From positions 53,303,085 through 53,367,084 of the forward strand of contig CM047426.1 in NCBI GenBank assembly GCA_026168455.1: DNA of 64,000 nt, read 5' to 3'. Source of the DNA: Theocolax elegans (lineage: Eukaryota; Arthropoda; Insecta; Hymenoptera; Cerocephalidae). Below the pieces are notes generated by a model, which saw nothing but the letters and a program-made list of their open reading frames with translations, made no database searches and was not told where the DNA came from. Below are positions 21,371 through 32,583 of this stretch, piece by piece; position 1 is the stretch's first letter; every line of letters begins with the position of its first letter. A program made the position numbers and the translations under genes.

Positions 21371-24300
21371 ATGACCTTCAAGGCGCTGCAAATCTCACAA
21401 ATTAACTTGCATCACTGCAAAGACTCTTCTGCACTATTGCGTAAGAGTTTGGCAGAGATGCACACAGGCCTGTCACTGGTCCAAGAACCATGGACGGTGA
21501 GAGGAACAATCAAGGGTTTAAGGGGAAAGGGGCTTGTTTGTTACAGGGACATGCAAGCTGAGACGCCCAGAACGTGTATCATCACTAAGGGAGTAAATGT
21601 AACCCCGCTGATGGATTTCTGTACAAGAGACCTGACAGCGGTGAGGACGGAATCGGAAGGCATTGGAAACATAGTCATTGCCTCAGCGTACTTTCCATAT
21701 GATGGAGAGGTAAATCCACCCACGGAAGTTAAAAGGTTAATTACCTTCTGTGAGAGTAAAAACTTACCGCTCCTAATAGGCTGTGACGCTAACTCACATC
21801 ACATACTGTGGGGGAGCACAGACATCAATAGGAGAGGAGAGGAACTGGTAGAATATCTAGCCACAACCAAACTAGATATTCTAAACACTGGCACAACGCC
21901 AACATTCTGTAATAAACTTAGAGTAGAAGTATTGGACATCACGTTATGTACTGGAGAAATTACAAATAGGATCAAGAGGTGGAGGGTATCTGATGAACCG
22001 ACACTATCTGATCATGCCAAAATTGTTTTCGAGTTAGTGGGACCTGGTACAAATCCTAGAACATGGACCAGGAAACCGAAGAAGACAAATTGGATAACCT
22101 ACAAGGAAGAAATAAGCAGCTCACTAGCAAATTTTCCAGAACATATAAGAAACTGGAAGGAGCTTGAAGAAGCTGCTGATAAACTAAATAAAGGAATTAT
22201 CTCAGCTTTTGAGAACAACTGTAGACCCACATTGGTGGGTAAGCGAGATAAAACCTACTGGTGGAACGAGAACCTAGAGTGTCTCAAGAAACAAGTAAGG
22301 AGAACCTATAAGCTGGCCCAAAAAAAAGGTACAGCAGACGAGTGGAATCATTACGTAAGTAAAAGAGACAGCTATTGAGCAGCAATTAGGAAGGCACAAG
22401 CAGAATCATGGGCCAACTTTTGCAGCGACATAGAAAAAGGCTCACAGGCAGCCTGGTTGGACAAGATCTTGTCAAAAAATCCGGAAGCTATATTGGGAGC
22501 ACTTAAACTGCCAAATGGGAAATACACCATGACGGACGAAGAAACGTTGTACCGCCTGATCGAATCCTTCTACCCGGATTTCTCGAAAGAAGGGGAAGGG
22601 GCGATGGAAGTTCATGATTCAAACGACTACGGAACGGGAAACCAGCATGCGGTGATCCAAACCGGATCATGCAGTGTGCTGGGGACCGAAATTGCCTCAG
22701 AGGACAAAGTCAGGTGGGCCATCGGATCTTTTGGGCCATATAAGTCACCAGGACTGGATGGTATTTACCCCGCACTATTACAAAGGGCGGGGGAGTGCAT
22801 TATCCATCCAATGACCAGACTTATTAGGGCAAGTCTGGAATTATGCCATATTCCAGAAAGTTGGAAGGGAACGAGAGTGACGTTCATTCCGAAAGCAGGT
22901 AAGGGGAGCTATACTTCTCCTAAAGACTTCCGACCTATAAGTCTTACATCGTTTATGCTGAAGACAATGGAAAGGCTCATAGATAGACATATTAAAGATA
23001 AACCTTTAAAAGAACGACCACTTCATAGGGATCAGTATGCGTACAGAGCAGGACACTCTACTGAGACTGCTCTGTGCAAAATAGTGAACCTGATTGAAGA
23101 ACAAATTGAAAACGGAGGCTTCGCTCTAGTGGTCTTTTTAGACATAGAAGGAGCTTTCAACCATACCTCCAAAAGAGTAATCAAGGAGGCAATGAGGAGA
23201 CATGGAATAGCTCAGCCAGTTGCTGACTGGGTCGAACTCATGTTATCAAACAGAAAGCTGGTAATGACCAAGGGTAACACCAAGGTAACTGGCTGGGTGA
23301 ACACGGGATGCCCACAGGGGGGGGTTATTTCCCCATCCCTCTGGAATCTTGTAATGAACACACTATTATGCCTACTAACCAACACGGGATGTGAGGTTGT
23401 AGGATATGCAGATGATCTAGCAATAATAGTTAGAGGACCATTTTTAGAAACACTATTTGACATCATGCAAAATGCCTTGAATAAGGTATATAAGTGGTGC
23501 CAAGGAGGTGGACTATCGATTAACCCGGAAAAAATGGAAGTTATGGTGTTTACACGTAAATATAAGTGGAAAACAAGCATAAAACACCTCGAATATGGAG
23601 GAAAACGGCTAGAAATAAAAGAAAAAGCTAAATATCTAGGTGTCATTCTTGACAGTAAGTTAAACTGGAAAGAGCACCTTGAGAATCAGTGTAATAAAGT
23701 TATAAGAGTACTATGGCAAACACGTAGAGCTCTGCACTTGAACTGGGGTCTTAAACCAGAAACCATGATGTGGATTTACACAGCAATTCTGAAACCAAAA
23801 CTCACGTATTCGGCAGTGATTTGGTGGAAGCGAGCAGGTTTGAAAACTGCGAACCAAATGCTGGAAAGGGTACGAGGATTGGTCCTGCGCTGCATCACCA
23901 ATTCTCTAAGAACCACGCCAGTACAAGCTATGGGGGTCATAACGAATATTGAGCCCTTTCAGCTCACTCTTAAGTCAGAAGCCATAAAAGGATACTTAAG
24001 AGTTAGAAATCTCTTAGATCGACGGGCGGACAGGGGACTCCTAAGTACGCTCCCGCGAAATCTAAGAGAGAACTTATACGAGGGAACTGATAGATGCAGC
24101 ACTGAGTTCCTATTCGATAAGAGATACAGAGTCAGTCTGCCTAGCAAAGATGACTGGAGTCAAGGACGTGTTAGGGTGCCGGAGGGCAAAGAACTCTGGT
24201 ATACTGATGGGTCCAAGAATATCCAGGGAGTCGGAGCAGGGGTATACTGCAGAAAAAATGGGAAGGGTAGGATATATTCCTTAAAGGAATACAATACCAT

Positions 24301-25030
24301 TTCCCAAGCGGAAACATTTGCAATCCTGCAATGTGCTAAAGCGGCACAGGAGAATTGCAAAGACGAAGAGATATACATTTACTCGGACAGCAGAACTGTG
24401 TTACAGAGTCTGAATGGTCACACCACTAAGTCCAGACTAATTTGGGAATGTCATAAGACACTAAATAGACTGGCAGAGTTGAATAAGCAGCTAACGCTAA
24501 CATGGATACCAAGTCATGTAGGCATACGTGGTAACGAGATAGCCGATGACCTAGCAAAGATAGGTACAAATGGAAAACATGCGGAACCAAGCATGATGAT
24601 GAAGATGCCACATAGCCACCTCATAGAATTATTAAAGGAATGGCTGGTGAAGGAACACCAAAGGGCTTGGGTAAAAACTGCAGGATGCAGACAAGCTAAA
24701 GCCGCACTCGGAAACGCAATAAGCGGACACTGGGAAGAAAGGCTTAGGAAACTTAGCAGAAAGACAGCTCGCAAGCTAATGGACATACTTACTGGACATG
24801 GAGATTTGCGATACCATAGGTATAAAATGGGACTGGAAACAGATCCATTATGCCGAATGTGCAAGGAGGCAAACGAAACACCTCTACACATCTTATGTGA
24901 ATGCCCCAGAATCATGACAAGAAGATGGCGCCTCACAGGTGAATTTCTAATTGATTCAGGAGATATCCCCAGTTGGGATGTCCAGAGAATACTTGCTGTT
25001 TGGCAGGGTCTCTGGGCGGTGCCTGATTGA
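21371..25030 (+). pseudogene. LOA element ORF2: endonuclease, reverse transcriptase, RNase H
   Basis: One frame of 1220 codons with a single internal TGA (22376-22378). Endonuclease: QINLHHCKDSS, LVQEPW, GCDANSHHILWG and LSDHAKI (the N/E/D/H residues of the family). Reverse transcriptase: FIPKAGK, FRPISLTSF, FLDIEGAFNH, PQGGVISPSLWN and the catalytic GYADD box (about 23403-23417). RNase H: YTDGS, SQAETFAIL, YSDSRTV and NEIADDLAK give the D-E-D-D set. Near the C-terminus CRMCKEANETPLHILCECP fits a CCHC zinc motif. The product would nick target DNA and copy its RNA there; the TGA would truncate it just after the endonuclease. Confidence 0.92.
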
Positions 25031-25203
25031 AAAAACCAAGGACCCATAAGAAGGCTCACCCAGGTGTGGCAATATTGCTATACACTTCGGGGGGCTAAAG
25101 ATGGGAAATGGAAAACAGGGCGCAAAGGGAATACCCAAGTGCCTGGCATAACCTAGTCAAATAGGAGGGTGCTAACTGAGTAACTAAATAATAATAATAA
25201 AAA

Positions 25204-27222
25204 AAGAAAAGTTTATAGAAGACGTTATGGAAAAATTGTCAAATACATCGTCTTTGACAGATTGTAGAATGGAAGCAAAGTATTTAGTAAAAAGGTCATA
25301 TATATATTAAGGATAAGTATATTTCAAATGTAAAAAAAGAATTGAGAAACTGTAAAAATACGTTAGAAATCTCTAAGATTCGATTAAGAGACATAAACAT
25401 TGAAGAAAATATAAAGTATACTCTGACGGCCTTGTGTGGTATGCCCAAGCACACTTCTAGCACAGAAGCTTTTTTGCGGTAGCAACTTATAATTTTATAG
25501 TACATGATTTGGGCTTTATTATTTTAAATGAAAATGGCCAGTCTACTAATATATTACCATTAGTGGAGGTAAAAGGTGAAAATAAAATTTGGGAGTGCAA
25601 TGTTTTTTGTAAAACACATGATCTAGACATTTTGAAAGAACTTAAATGTTTATTTGAAAAAATACTTGATTTAACTTACGTAAGTGATTGTAATTTCTTA
25701 CAAACAATTGACATTTGACTTCAGAATTAGTTTCAGATAAAAGTGGTCATCCTCTTATTTGCTATACTCAGCCTTTACTTTGTAAATCAAATTTTTTAAA
25801 ACTATGCATGTTAGCTGTACATTATCCTGAACTTCGAACAATAAAGCGTCAAATATATTCGTTAAAACGACTTCATAATTGTATCGAAAATATTGATGAT
25901 GCTTTAAATAACTCAGATACAGATTCACTAAAGAGCATAGTTGTTGCTGCTAAATGTAACATTTCTCTCAAAAAATCAAAAAGTAAAATATGTTTAGACG
26001 AAAACGAATTAATAAAAAGGTATAAAATAGGTATTAAACAGTTTAACAATATTGTTATGGATCCACCAAGAACCGCATGCGTTTCTTGCGAAAGATTGTG
26101 GTGTGACCGCGTAATCTTGATCAAGTATCGAAATATGCAGACAAAATGAATTTAATACCAGATTTACTTGATCTTGATATTGACAACAATTACTGGGAAA
26201 AGCTAAAGCGCCAATATGATGCAGAAGAATTTAATAGCTCTTACATATATAAATATTGTATTGGTAAATTTAAGAAATATTCTTTACCAGTTACTTGCTT
26301 TTTGAATAATCTTTTTGTTAAAGAAACGCTTGAAGAGATTAAAATTTTAAATGACTTTGAAAAAATGTTAATACAACGTGCTAAGGCGTTTCAAACAGTC
26401 ATTAAAGCAGGAATAGTTATGAAAGCGAATGTTCCGTATCATTGTAAACAAGATAAAGTAAAAGGTCGAACTTTTCATTTACCTTTACCAGTAGAGCAGA
26501 AATTGAAGAAACTGTGTCCGAATATAGATCCTCTGAATAGTAACCATGAAATATTCGTTTTAGTAAGACGTAATCCTACAAAGAGTAAAATTATTTAGGA
26601 AGACTATGTCAATATTAAAAAAGTGTGGGAAGCTTTAAAATTTTTTAAGGTATGGAATCACCTTTTTGGAGAAATTAACATTCCACATTCTCCTGAAGAA
26701 CTTGTGAAATCACTTAGAACATTTGATTCGTTAGAATAGATCGATTCGTCGAATGAAAATATTCATAATGCTTCTGATGTAAATAGAAATAGAAATGATA
26801 TTCACAAAAGGGATGCTTTATTGACGCAAAAATCTTTATCGAATTCTTACTACGAACAGTATTCAATCTATCCCTTACATCAGAAGAAAATTAATGAGCT
26901 TGATACAAAGCTATACCAAATGTTACCGATTTCGGCTAATCCTTTGAACGCGAGGGAAAAAGAATTAGATTTAAAATGTTTCCCCGACCTTTGTCCTTTC
27001 GGAATTGATGAACAGCAAGAAAATCGAGTTGTACCTTTGAGAGAATTTGATTTTATTAAGTCTAGATTGGCTTCAAAACATAATCAGTTTAGTTCAAGTA
27101 CTCAATACTTGTTTTATTTGTTGTTTAATAATACGATACGTCAAATTAATGCCGAAATTTTTCATGTTTTGAATGTGCATAATCCACGCTATAAATATAC
27201 GGCCAAATATACAGCTGTATGA
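25204..27222 (+). pseudogene. Helitron B pre-Rep region (DUF6570-like)
   Basis: After the LINE the Helitron frame resumes (KFIEDVMEKLSNTSSLTD). It then continues in pieces: 25509-25718, 25715-26149 (ICYTQPLLC, RTACVSCERLWCD), 26146-26598 (ILNDFEKMLIQRAKAFQTV, VPYHCKQDKVKGRTFHLPLP, a stop at 26596 and on to about 26740) and 26821-27222 (LDLKCFPDLCPFGIDEQQ, FDFIKSRLASKHNQF, FYLLFNN). The CVSCERL and QRAKAF blocks recall DUF6570, found upstream of Rep in insect Helitrons. Joins at 25715 and 26146 are overlapping frames and stops. At 27213 a 56-bp insertion ends the last frame. Confidence 0.7.
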
Positions 27223-27268
27223 ACCCTCCTCGGGTTCTTGGTAAGCTGAAAAATAAAAAAAAAATAAA
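27213..27268 (+). mobile_element. 56-bp micro-insertion with A-rich tail and 8-bp duplication
   Basis: AAATATAC occurs on both sides (27205-27212 and 27269-27276). The insert contains the hairpin GAACCC/GGGTTC and ends in an A-rich tract. Removing it restores the Helitron frame (KYT then VKDLLHNV). It looks like an extremely 5'-truncated LINE or SINE tail. Confidence 0.7.
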
Positions 27269-27276
27269 AAATATAC

Positions 27277-28600
27277 GGTCAAAGATTTATTACACAATGT
27301 GAGAAATGATGATGAAAATTTGTATATTCAAACTGTTTTCTCTCGTCTGCGAGGTAGTGAAGCTTACTGGAAAAAGTAAGAAATGATTTAGATTGCATAG
27401 TGACAGAAAGAGGGCATGTAACTTTTTTCGTTACCCTAACTCCCAGTGAATGGATGTGGCAAGAGATGGCTAAATATATACTTAAAGTTAATAACTGGGA
27501 AAATGATAGCAGAGATACTACAGCATTAATTGCAGCAGATCCAGTATCAGCTGTAAGATATTTTCACAACAAAATGACTGCAATTTTTGCATATTTACTT
27601 TCTTCAGCTCGACCAATTGGAGAAATATTACATTACTATTACACTGTCGAATAACAAGGAAGAGCGATGCCTCATTACCATTGCTTATTTTGGATTAAAA
27701 ATGCACCGGTTTATGGAAAAGCATCTAATGAAGAAGTTGAAAAGTTCATTTTGCAAAATATCACTTGTCGCATACCTGATAAGAACATATCTCCAGAGCT
27801 TTATAGACGAGTAACCACTAATCAGGAGCATCGTACTAATGATTAGTTTATGAGAAAGACAGAAACTAAAACCGGCTTTAAATAAATCTTTCCCTTTATT
27901 ATCACCTTTATTAAAAAAGGTTAAAAGTGCGTATCGTTTTGGATTTGCTCGACCAGTGACAGATCAGTCAGTATTTAGACCTGTCTCCGTTTCAATTACT
28001 AATCGTAAAAAATTGAAAACTTAGGGTAGGTTTTACGATTTACCATGTAGTGAAGAAGAACAAAACATAAATGATTACATGCCTGCTCGTTTAGTTATTT
28101 GGGAAGGCAACAATGATGCACAATTTATCTGTGAGTCATCTTACATGTTAACAAATTATGTTTGCAGTTATGGGACTAAAGGTGAAAAAAGCATGGTAGA
28201 TTTTCAAGAAATAAAAACCAATGAATCATTATGTAGCCGGCTATGGTCTTTCTCTTTGAAAGCTTTGAATCACAGAGAAATAGGAACTATTGAAGTTGCC
28301 GATGCTCTTTTAGGCCACCCTCTTCATGGTACTGACCACAATACTGTTATTAGATGGTTAGATATAAGAGAAGTAAGAAACAGGAAACTTAAGAAACGTC
28401 CGGAAGTGGTTAAGATTCCTGATGATTCTACAGATATTTATTATGCTTCATTAATAGATACTTATTATCCACTTAGACCCAAAGAGTTAGAATCGCTATG
28501 TATATATGATTTTGTTAAATGGTATGATGTTATAAAGAAAAAACCTGTTCGAAAGGTAGAATATTACGAAGTACCTCCGAATCTATTTTATAGCTAAAGA
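27277..28600 (+). pseudogene. Helitron B Rep (HUH) domain
   Basis: Readable blocks: VFSRLRGSEAYWKK; from 27400 TERGHVTFFVTLTPSEWMW and AADPVSAVRYFHNKM; a stop at 27652-27654; then in the same frame QGRAMPHYHCLFWIKNAP, where H-Y-H is the HUH metal-binding motif; CRIPDKNISPELYRRV; and FGFARPVTDQS. Segment 28079-28597 carries SYMLTNYVCSYGTKGEKS, the block with the catalytic tyrosine(s), plus RNRKLKKRPEVVKIP. Rep nicks DNA and becomes linked to it through tyrosine. Several stops (27652, 27844, 27884 and 28022) make it inactive, but unlike Helitron A the HUH residues survive. Confidence 0.85.
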
Positions 28601-28669
28601 AAAAATCCCTAATTAATAAATCATTATAAAAACAACCCTGATTCTAAACCTGAACAATACTTTTATGTT

Positions 28670-30119
28670 TTGCTTTTATTATTTCAACCTTGGAGATATA
28701 CTGATGAATTAAAGGGAAACGCATATACTTACAAAAATGCATATATTAGAAACGAAAATGAATTAATTGAAGCAATGAAATATCACAATAAATTTATTGA
28801 GATCCGTAAAGCTAGAGATAACATGAATAAAACGATTCAGGAACAATTACAAAAAATTGACTCAAACAGTCAATTAAGTTCAAGTGATTTGCCTGTAGGT
28901 TGTATCCCTATCGAAGTAGAAAATGCTATGAATGACTTTCAAGATATTGCACAGAAGTTTTTAATGACGTCTACAGTCCTTCAAGAATCTATTACAGAGC
29001 TGAATGTAGATCAGGCAAGAGTTTTTGAAAAAATAACATGTATACTATCGTCAGAAACTCAAATTTTAAGATTTTTTGTTAGTGGTTCTGGGGGTACGGG
29101 AAAGAGCTACGTTATCAAACTGCTGGTAGCGTGGAACAAGATAATTCTGAACAAAGAAACTGCTGTTACTGCACCTACTGGTATAGCAGCATATAATATC
29201 GACGGTATTACTATCCATAGGCTTTTACCACTAGAACAAGGATGCACTGCAAAATATAAAGAACTGTCATCAGCAGCATTAAAGCAAATAAGATTAAGTT
29301 TAAAAGATGTTGATTTAATTATACTCGATGAAATATCTATGGTATGAAATATTATGATGAAGTATATTCACTTAAGGCTTGTAGAAATATTTGATACTTC
29401 AGATATAGATGAGGGTTGGTTCGGGAAAAAAATATTGTTGTTTTCGGAGACATGTTGCAACTCCCTCCGGTTCATGAAGAATTTGCCTTTAAAGAATTGT
29501 CAAAGCAACAAATTAATAAGTATATTGGATTTATAAATTCAAACAACTTATGGAATTTATTTTCTTACGATGAATTAGATATTAATATGAGACAATTGAA
29601 AGATAAACAATTTAATAACATTTTATACAGAATGAGACTTGGTTTTGTGACAAAAACGGATATTGATATGTTACAAAAACAAGAAATTCCATTTACTATT
29701 CACCATTCCGATGAAGTTATTGAAGAACTCTGCACTTATTTGAATAAATTGCCGTTAAATACTATTTGTTTATTAACTACCAAAAAAATGTGTAATGTCT
29801 TAAATGCGGCAATGTTGCAAAGAATAGATTCAGAAGAAATACAACTTGTTGCACATGATTGTTTTAAATGTTCTAAAATCTTAGAAAAAAAGTTCAAAAA
29901 TTGATAATTGAAGAAGACAGCAATATTTGTAGTATCGAACGCGTCATAACAACAACAAATTAAAAAATTATGATAAGAAGAAAGATTGATATAACTATTG
30001 GATTAGTTAATGGTACTATAGCAACAGTTATCGCAGTGTCAAAACATAAAGATAAACGGTCAAGAATATTCACTTGATCGGCTGGAATTTAAATTTGTTG
30101 TTATGGATAGAATTTGCAT
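28670..30119 (+). pseudogene. Helitron B PIF1-family helicase, motifs I to IV
   Basis: The open segment 28670-29347 has Walker A (FVSGSGGTGKSYVIK, near residue 140), motif Ia (TAPTGIAAYNIDGITIHRL) and Walker B (LIILDEISMV), where a TGA ends it. The frame then yields KYIHLRLVEIFDTSDIDEGWFG before a frameshift into 29416-29904: VVFGDMLQLPPV (motif III), ELDINMRQ (motif IV) and LLTTKKMCNVLNAAML. After another frameshift near 29890 come IRRKIDITIGLVNGTIATV and YSLDRLEFKFVVMDR. The helicase would unwind the donor strand. The coding segment runs into a solo LTR at 30124. Confidence 0.88.
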
Positions 30120-30123
30120 AATT

Positions 30124-31155
30124 TGTGACGTGGTATTCGCATGCCCGGGTGAAATTAATTAATTTTTATAATTAATAAACCGTTGGGCCGCGTTGCCCAA
30201 TACCGCGCACACAAGTAATTAATTTATCGCGAACTGCGGGCTGTCGCCAGGAACACGAGTTCGCTGGAACGATCGGTATGGAGGATTCGGGCCTTGCCTC
30301 GACACGATATAAAAAATTAATAAATGTCGGCGGGAGCGGGGAGAAATAATAACACTACACACAATAATTAAAATGAAAATAAATAAAACATTTATTCAAT
30401 TTAATTAACAATTGGCCATCCGGCTTCGTGCCGCGACAATACAACTTTCGCGCGGGCGAAAGTCTCGGGACTCAACCGGATCGAGATCCTCGCCTACGGT
30501 TGACTGTCCCGATCTCCGCTATTCGAGTACCGCCGTACCCGAATACACTCCCGAGTTCACACACTCATACACTCGGGGAGGGGGAGGGACGCACGGTAAT
30601 ATAAGCAAAACTTACCGGGATGCGCCCCGGGGATGGCCCAGCCGATCCTTGTTCCTTTGGCCTCCTGGGCAACGGAGGCCAACGTCGGCTGCGGTGTCGA
30701 AAAGGCGGCCCTGTGCCGCGGCGAGTGTCCCGCGAACCGCGTCCACACTCACTCACTCACTTCCCGTCCTTGTCACACACCAGGTCACTCACGGCTCACT
30801 CACGAGGACGTTCCGGGTTAATCACCGATGGCTTTGTTTGCGCCTCACGCGCCTTATTAGCCAAAAACTCTAAATCGATCGGCACCGGATAAGTTCGTCC
30901 GCCTCAAGCGGCGGATCGGGACGTACTAAATAGGCAATTGCCTAATTTCCGAAAAAGGGATGAGAGTGGGAAACACACACACACACTCTCGCGCTCTCAT
31001 CCCTACGTACTATTGCGCGCGTAATTGTACATTTGTACAAAAACAAACAAGTATCGTCGGTTGGCCTTGATATACGAAAGGCTCCGACGACTTACAATTC
31101 GCGAATTTAAATATTCTATTCGCCGTGAATAGATTGTGTGACGATTTCCGACACA
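30124..31155. mobile_element. Solo LTR, 1032 bp, 4-bp target duplication
   Basis: Begins TGTGACG and ends CGACACA, with AATT on each side (30120-30123 and 31156-31159). It is much more GC-rich than its host. Excising it with one AATT makes the helicase frame contiguous (MDRICIIRNQFSICNSYGIT), which independently confirms both ends. Ty3/Gypsy type by target length; no internal coding part. The 60-150-codon frames inside are shadows. Confidence 0.85.
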
Positions 31156-31159
31156 AATT

Positions 31160-31253
31160 CGAAATCAATTTTCAATATGTAACAGTTATGGAATTACTAT
31201 TCATAAGAGTCAGGGTCTCAGCTTAGACAATGTAGTTGTAGATGCTGGTAACA
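31160..31253 (+). pseudogene. Helitron B helicase motif V segment
   Basis: A short segment between two insertions encodes SYGITIHKSQGLSLDNVVVDAGN, which contains motif V (TIHKSQGLSL) of PIF1-type helicases. It ends with the 16-bp sequence GTAGATGCTGGTAACA (31238-31253), repeated at 32584-32599 on the other side of the next insertion, where the protein continues. Confidence 0.85.
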
Positions 31254-32583
31254 GTATTCTATGACTGTCTTAGAGTCTTTCCTTAGGGCAATATCACCGC
31301 ATCAATCCGCAGTATTTGCTGCCCCGGAGCTCTCGTCAACAAGCCCCACAGCTCGGCGGTTTCATTCGTCGGCGATGGTGCCTAGAGTTTCCCCATCGAA
31401 AAGTGAGGCTCTCATGAGAGCCCCAACGGCATCGATTAACCTCGATGAGAGGCCACTAAGTGTACCAAAACTCCTTACTACAGCCCACCGCATTACACGG
31501 CTAGCCTAGAGTCGTAATTCTTGGTAAGAATTCGGCGATGTTTAGCTCCCCGCCGTCTTCTGCTTTCGAACATAAGCAGCATCCGGGTCAAATCGCTTCA
31601 CCCGTCAAGCCTGCTTGCAACCACACACCCCGCAGAGTCCAACCCAATACTGGGGACACGCTGGCGTTTCACTTTCGACACAGAGGTACGCCAACGTGGG
31701 GCTCGGATCCCAGTCCCTGCGTACCAGAGTAAAGTCATCCTGGTCCAACTGTCGACATGCCGAAGCACGCCTCCCTATTACTCCCCGGATCCCCGAGGAG
31801 TTTTTGCGGTAGGTAGCCTAACGTTCGACTGTTCGTGAAGGGTAAAGCATTCGTCACTCCCTTCACGAGCTCTCCAAGGGATACCGTTCAAAAATCCCCT
31901 GAAAGAGATAAAGCGTACAAACCAAAAAGGCTTGTACGCTATTGCTTATGAAAGGTAAAACGTTCGACAATCCTTCCATAAGCCTTCCAAGGGATACCGT
32001 TCGAAAAATCCCTTGAAAGAGAGAAAAAAGCAAAAGCTTGTACGCAACGGTGTTTTTAACATCTCACTCAACGCAAACCCTTCAGTTCGGATGTGTATCA
32101 CATCTCGACTTACTGACTTTATACGAAGAGAATTTTGATGAAAGGGACACCCTTCTATGAGACATCCCAGCGACTCGTCTGGATGAGAAACTACTTCGGT
32201 CCGGATGTGCCCCAAGGCAGACCTCGAAAGGCCCGCCTCAGTATTTTGACGCTGCACGTAGTACACCCCGAAGGATGTCTACTTTGATTTAGCGGCCGTC
32301 CCTTCTTTCCTAGGTAGAGTCTCCCTTGACGAGTTCGCCCAGATGAATAGCAGAATCGTTAACGGCATATTTCCGATAACCAAGCGTATAGTAACCAAGA
32401 AATATCGCATGTTAAACAGTTGATCGCCGACATAGGCTCGACGAAGCAACTCGATTTCGAGGCGCACTAGTGGCAATCCTCTTCCTCCACTATCGCAGGA
32501 GGTCTATATCGGACCCTCGGAATTGGGGGCCGAGTCACTCACCCTCTCCCAACTCAGGAAATCTGAGAACAGGATTCCGCCAA
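31254..32583. mobile_element. Unidentified 1.33-kb insertion with 16-bp target duplication
   Basis: GTAGATGCTGGTAACA flanks it on both sides (31238-31253 and 32584-32599). The long duplication points to target-primed (LINE- or PLE-type) integration, but there is no A-rich or simple-repeat tail at either end. Base composition is near 50 percent GC. No frame shows reverse transcriptase, endonuclease or other motifs; the 106-codon and 65-codon minus-strand frames are not recognised. Two ~110-bp structured subrepeats lie at 31832-32042. It could be a tailless LINE (R1-like) fragment or another non-coding element. Confidence 0.7.
31832..32042. repeat. Two ~110-bp subrepeats with covarying hairpins
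   Basis: Unit 1 pairs CGTGAAGGG with CCCTTCACG; unit 2 pairs CTTATGAAAGG with CCTTCCATAAG at the same place. Both continue with CCAAGGGATACCGTTC...AAATCCC. Unit 1 also has GCGTACAA/TTGTACGC. Pairing is kept although the sequence differs. Confidence 0.65.

Larger units (their letters stand above)
19483..25201 (+). mobile_element. LOA-clade non-LTR retrotransposon, near full length
   Basis: Flanked by the 12-bp duplication AAAAGAAAAGTT (19471-19482 and 25202-25213). Order: ~0.8-kb 5' UTR, ORF1 with a DUF4780-like domain, ORF2 with apurinic-type endonuclease, reverse transcriptase, RNase H and a C-terminal CCHC motif, then a ~170-bp 3' UTR ending in (TAA)n. The domain set and ORF sequences resemble Lian/LOA-clade elements of insects. 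Only a few lesions separate it from an intact element, so insertion was recent compared with its Helitron host. Confidence 0.9.

Noticed and set aside
30412..30892. Several 60-150-codon ORFs, possibly a gene
   Set aside because: They lie inside a solo LTR whose ends are fixed by the restored helicase frame; many frames are open because of GC content.
31254..32583. Ribosomal RNA fragment
   Set aside because: GC content and hairpins suggested rDNA, but I could not match it to 18S, 5.8S or 28S landmarks on either strand.
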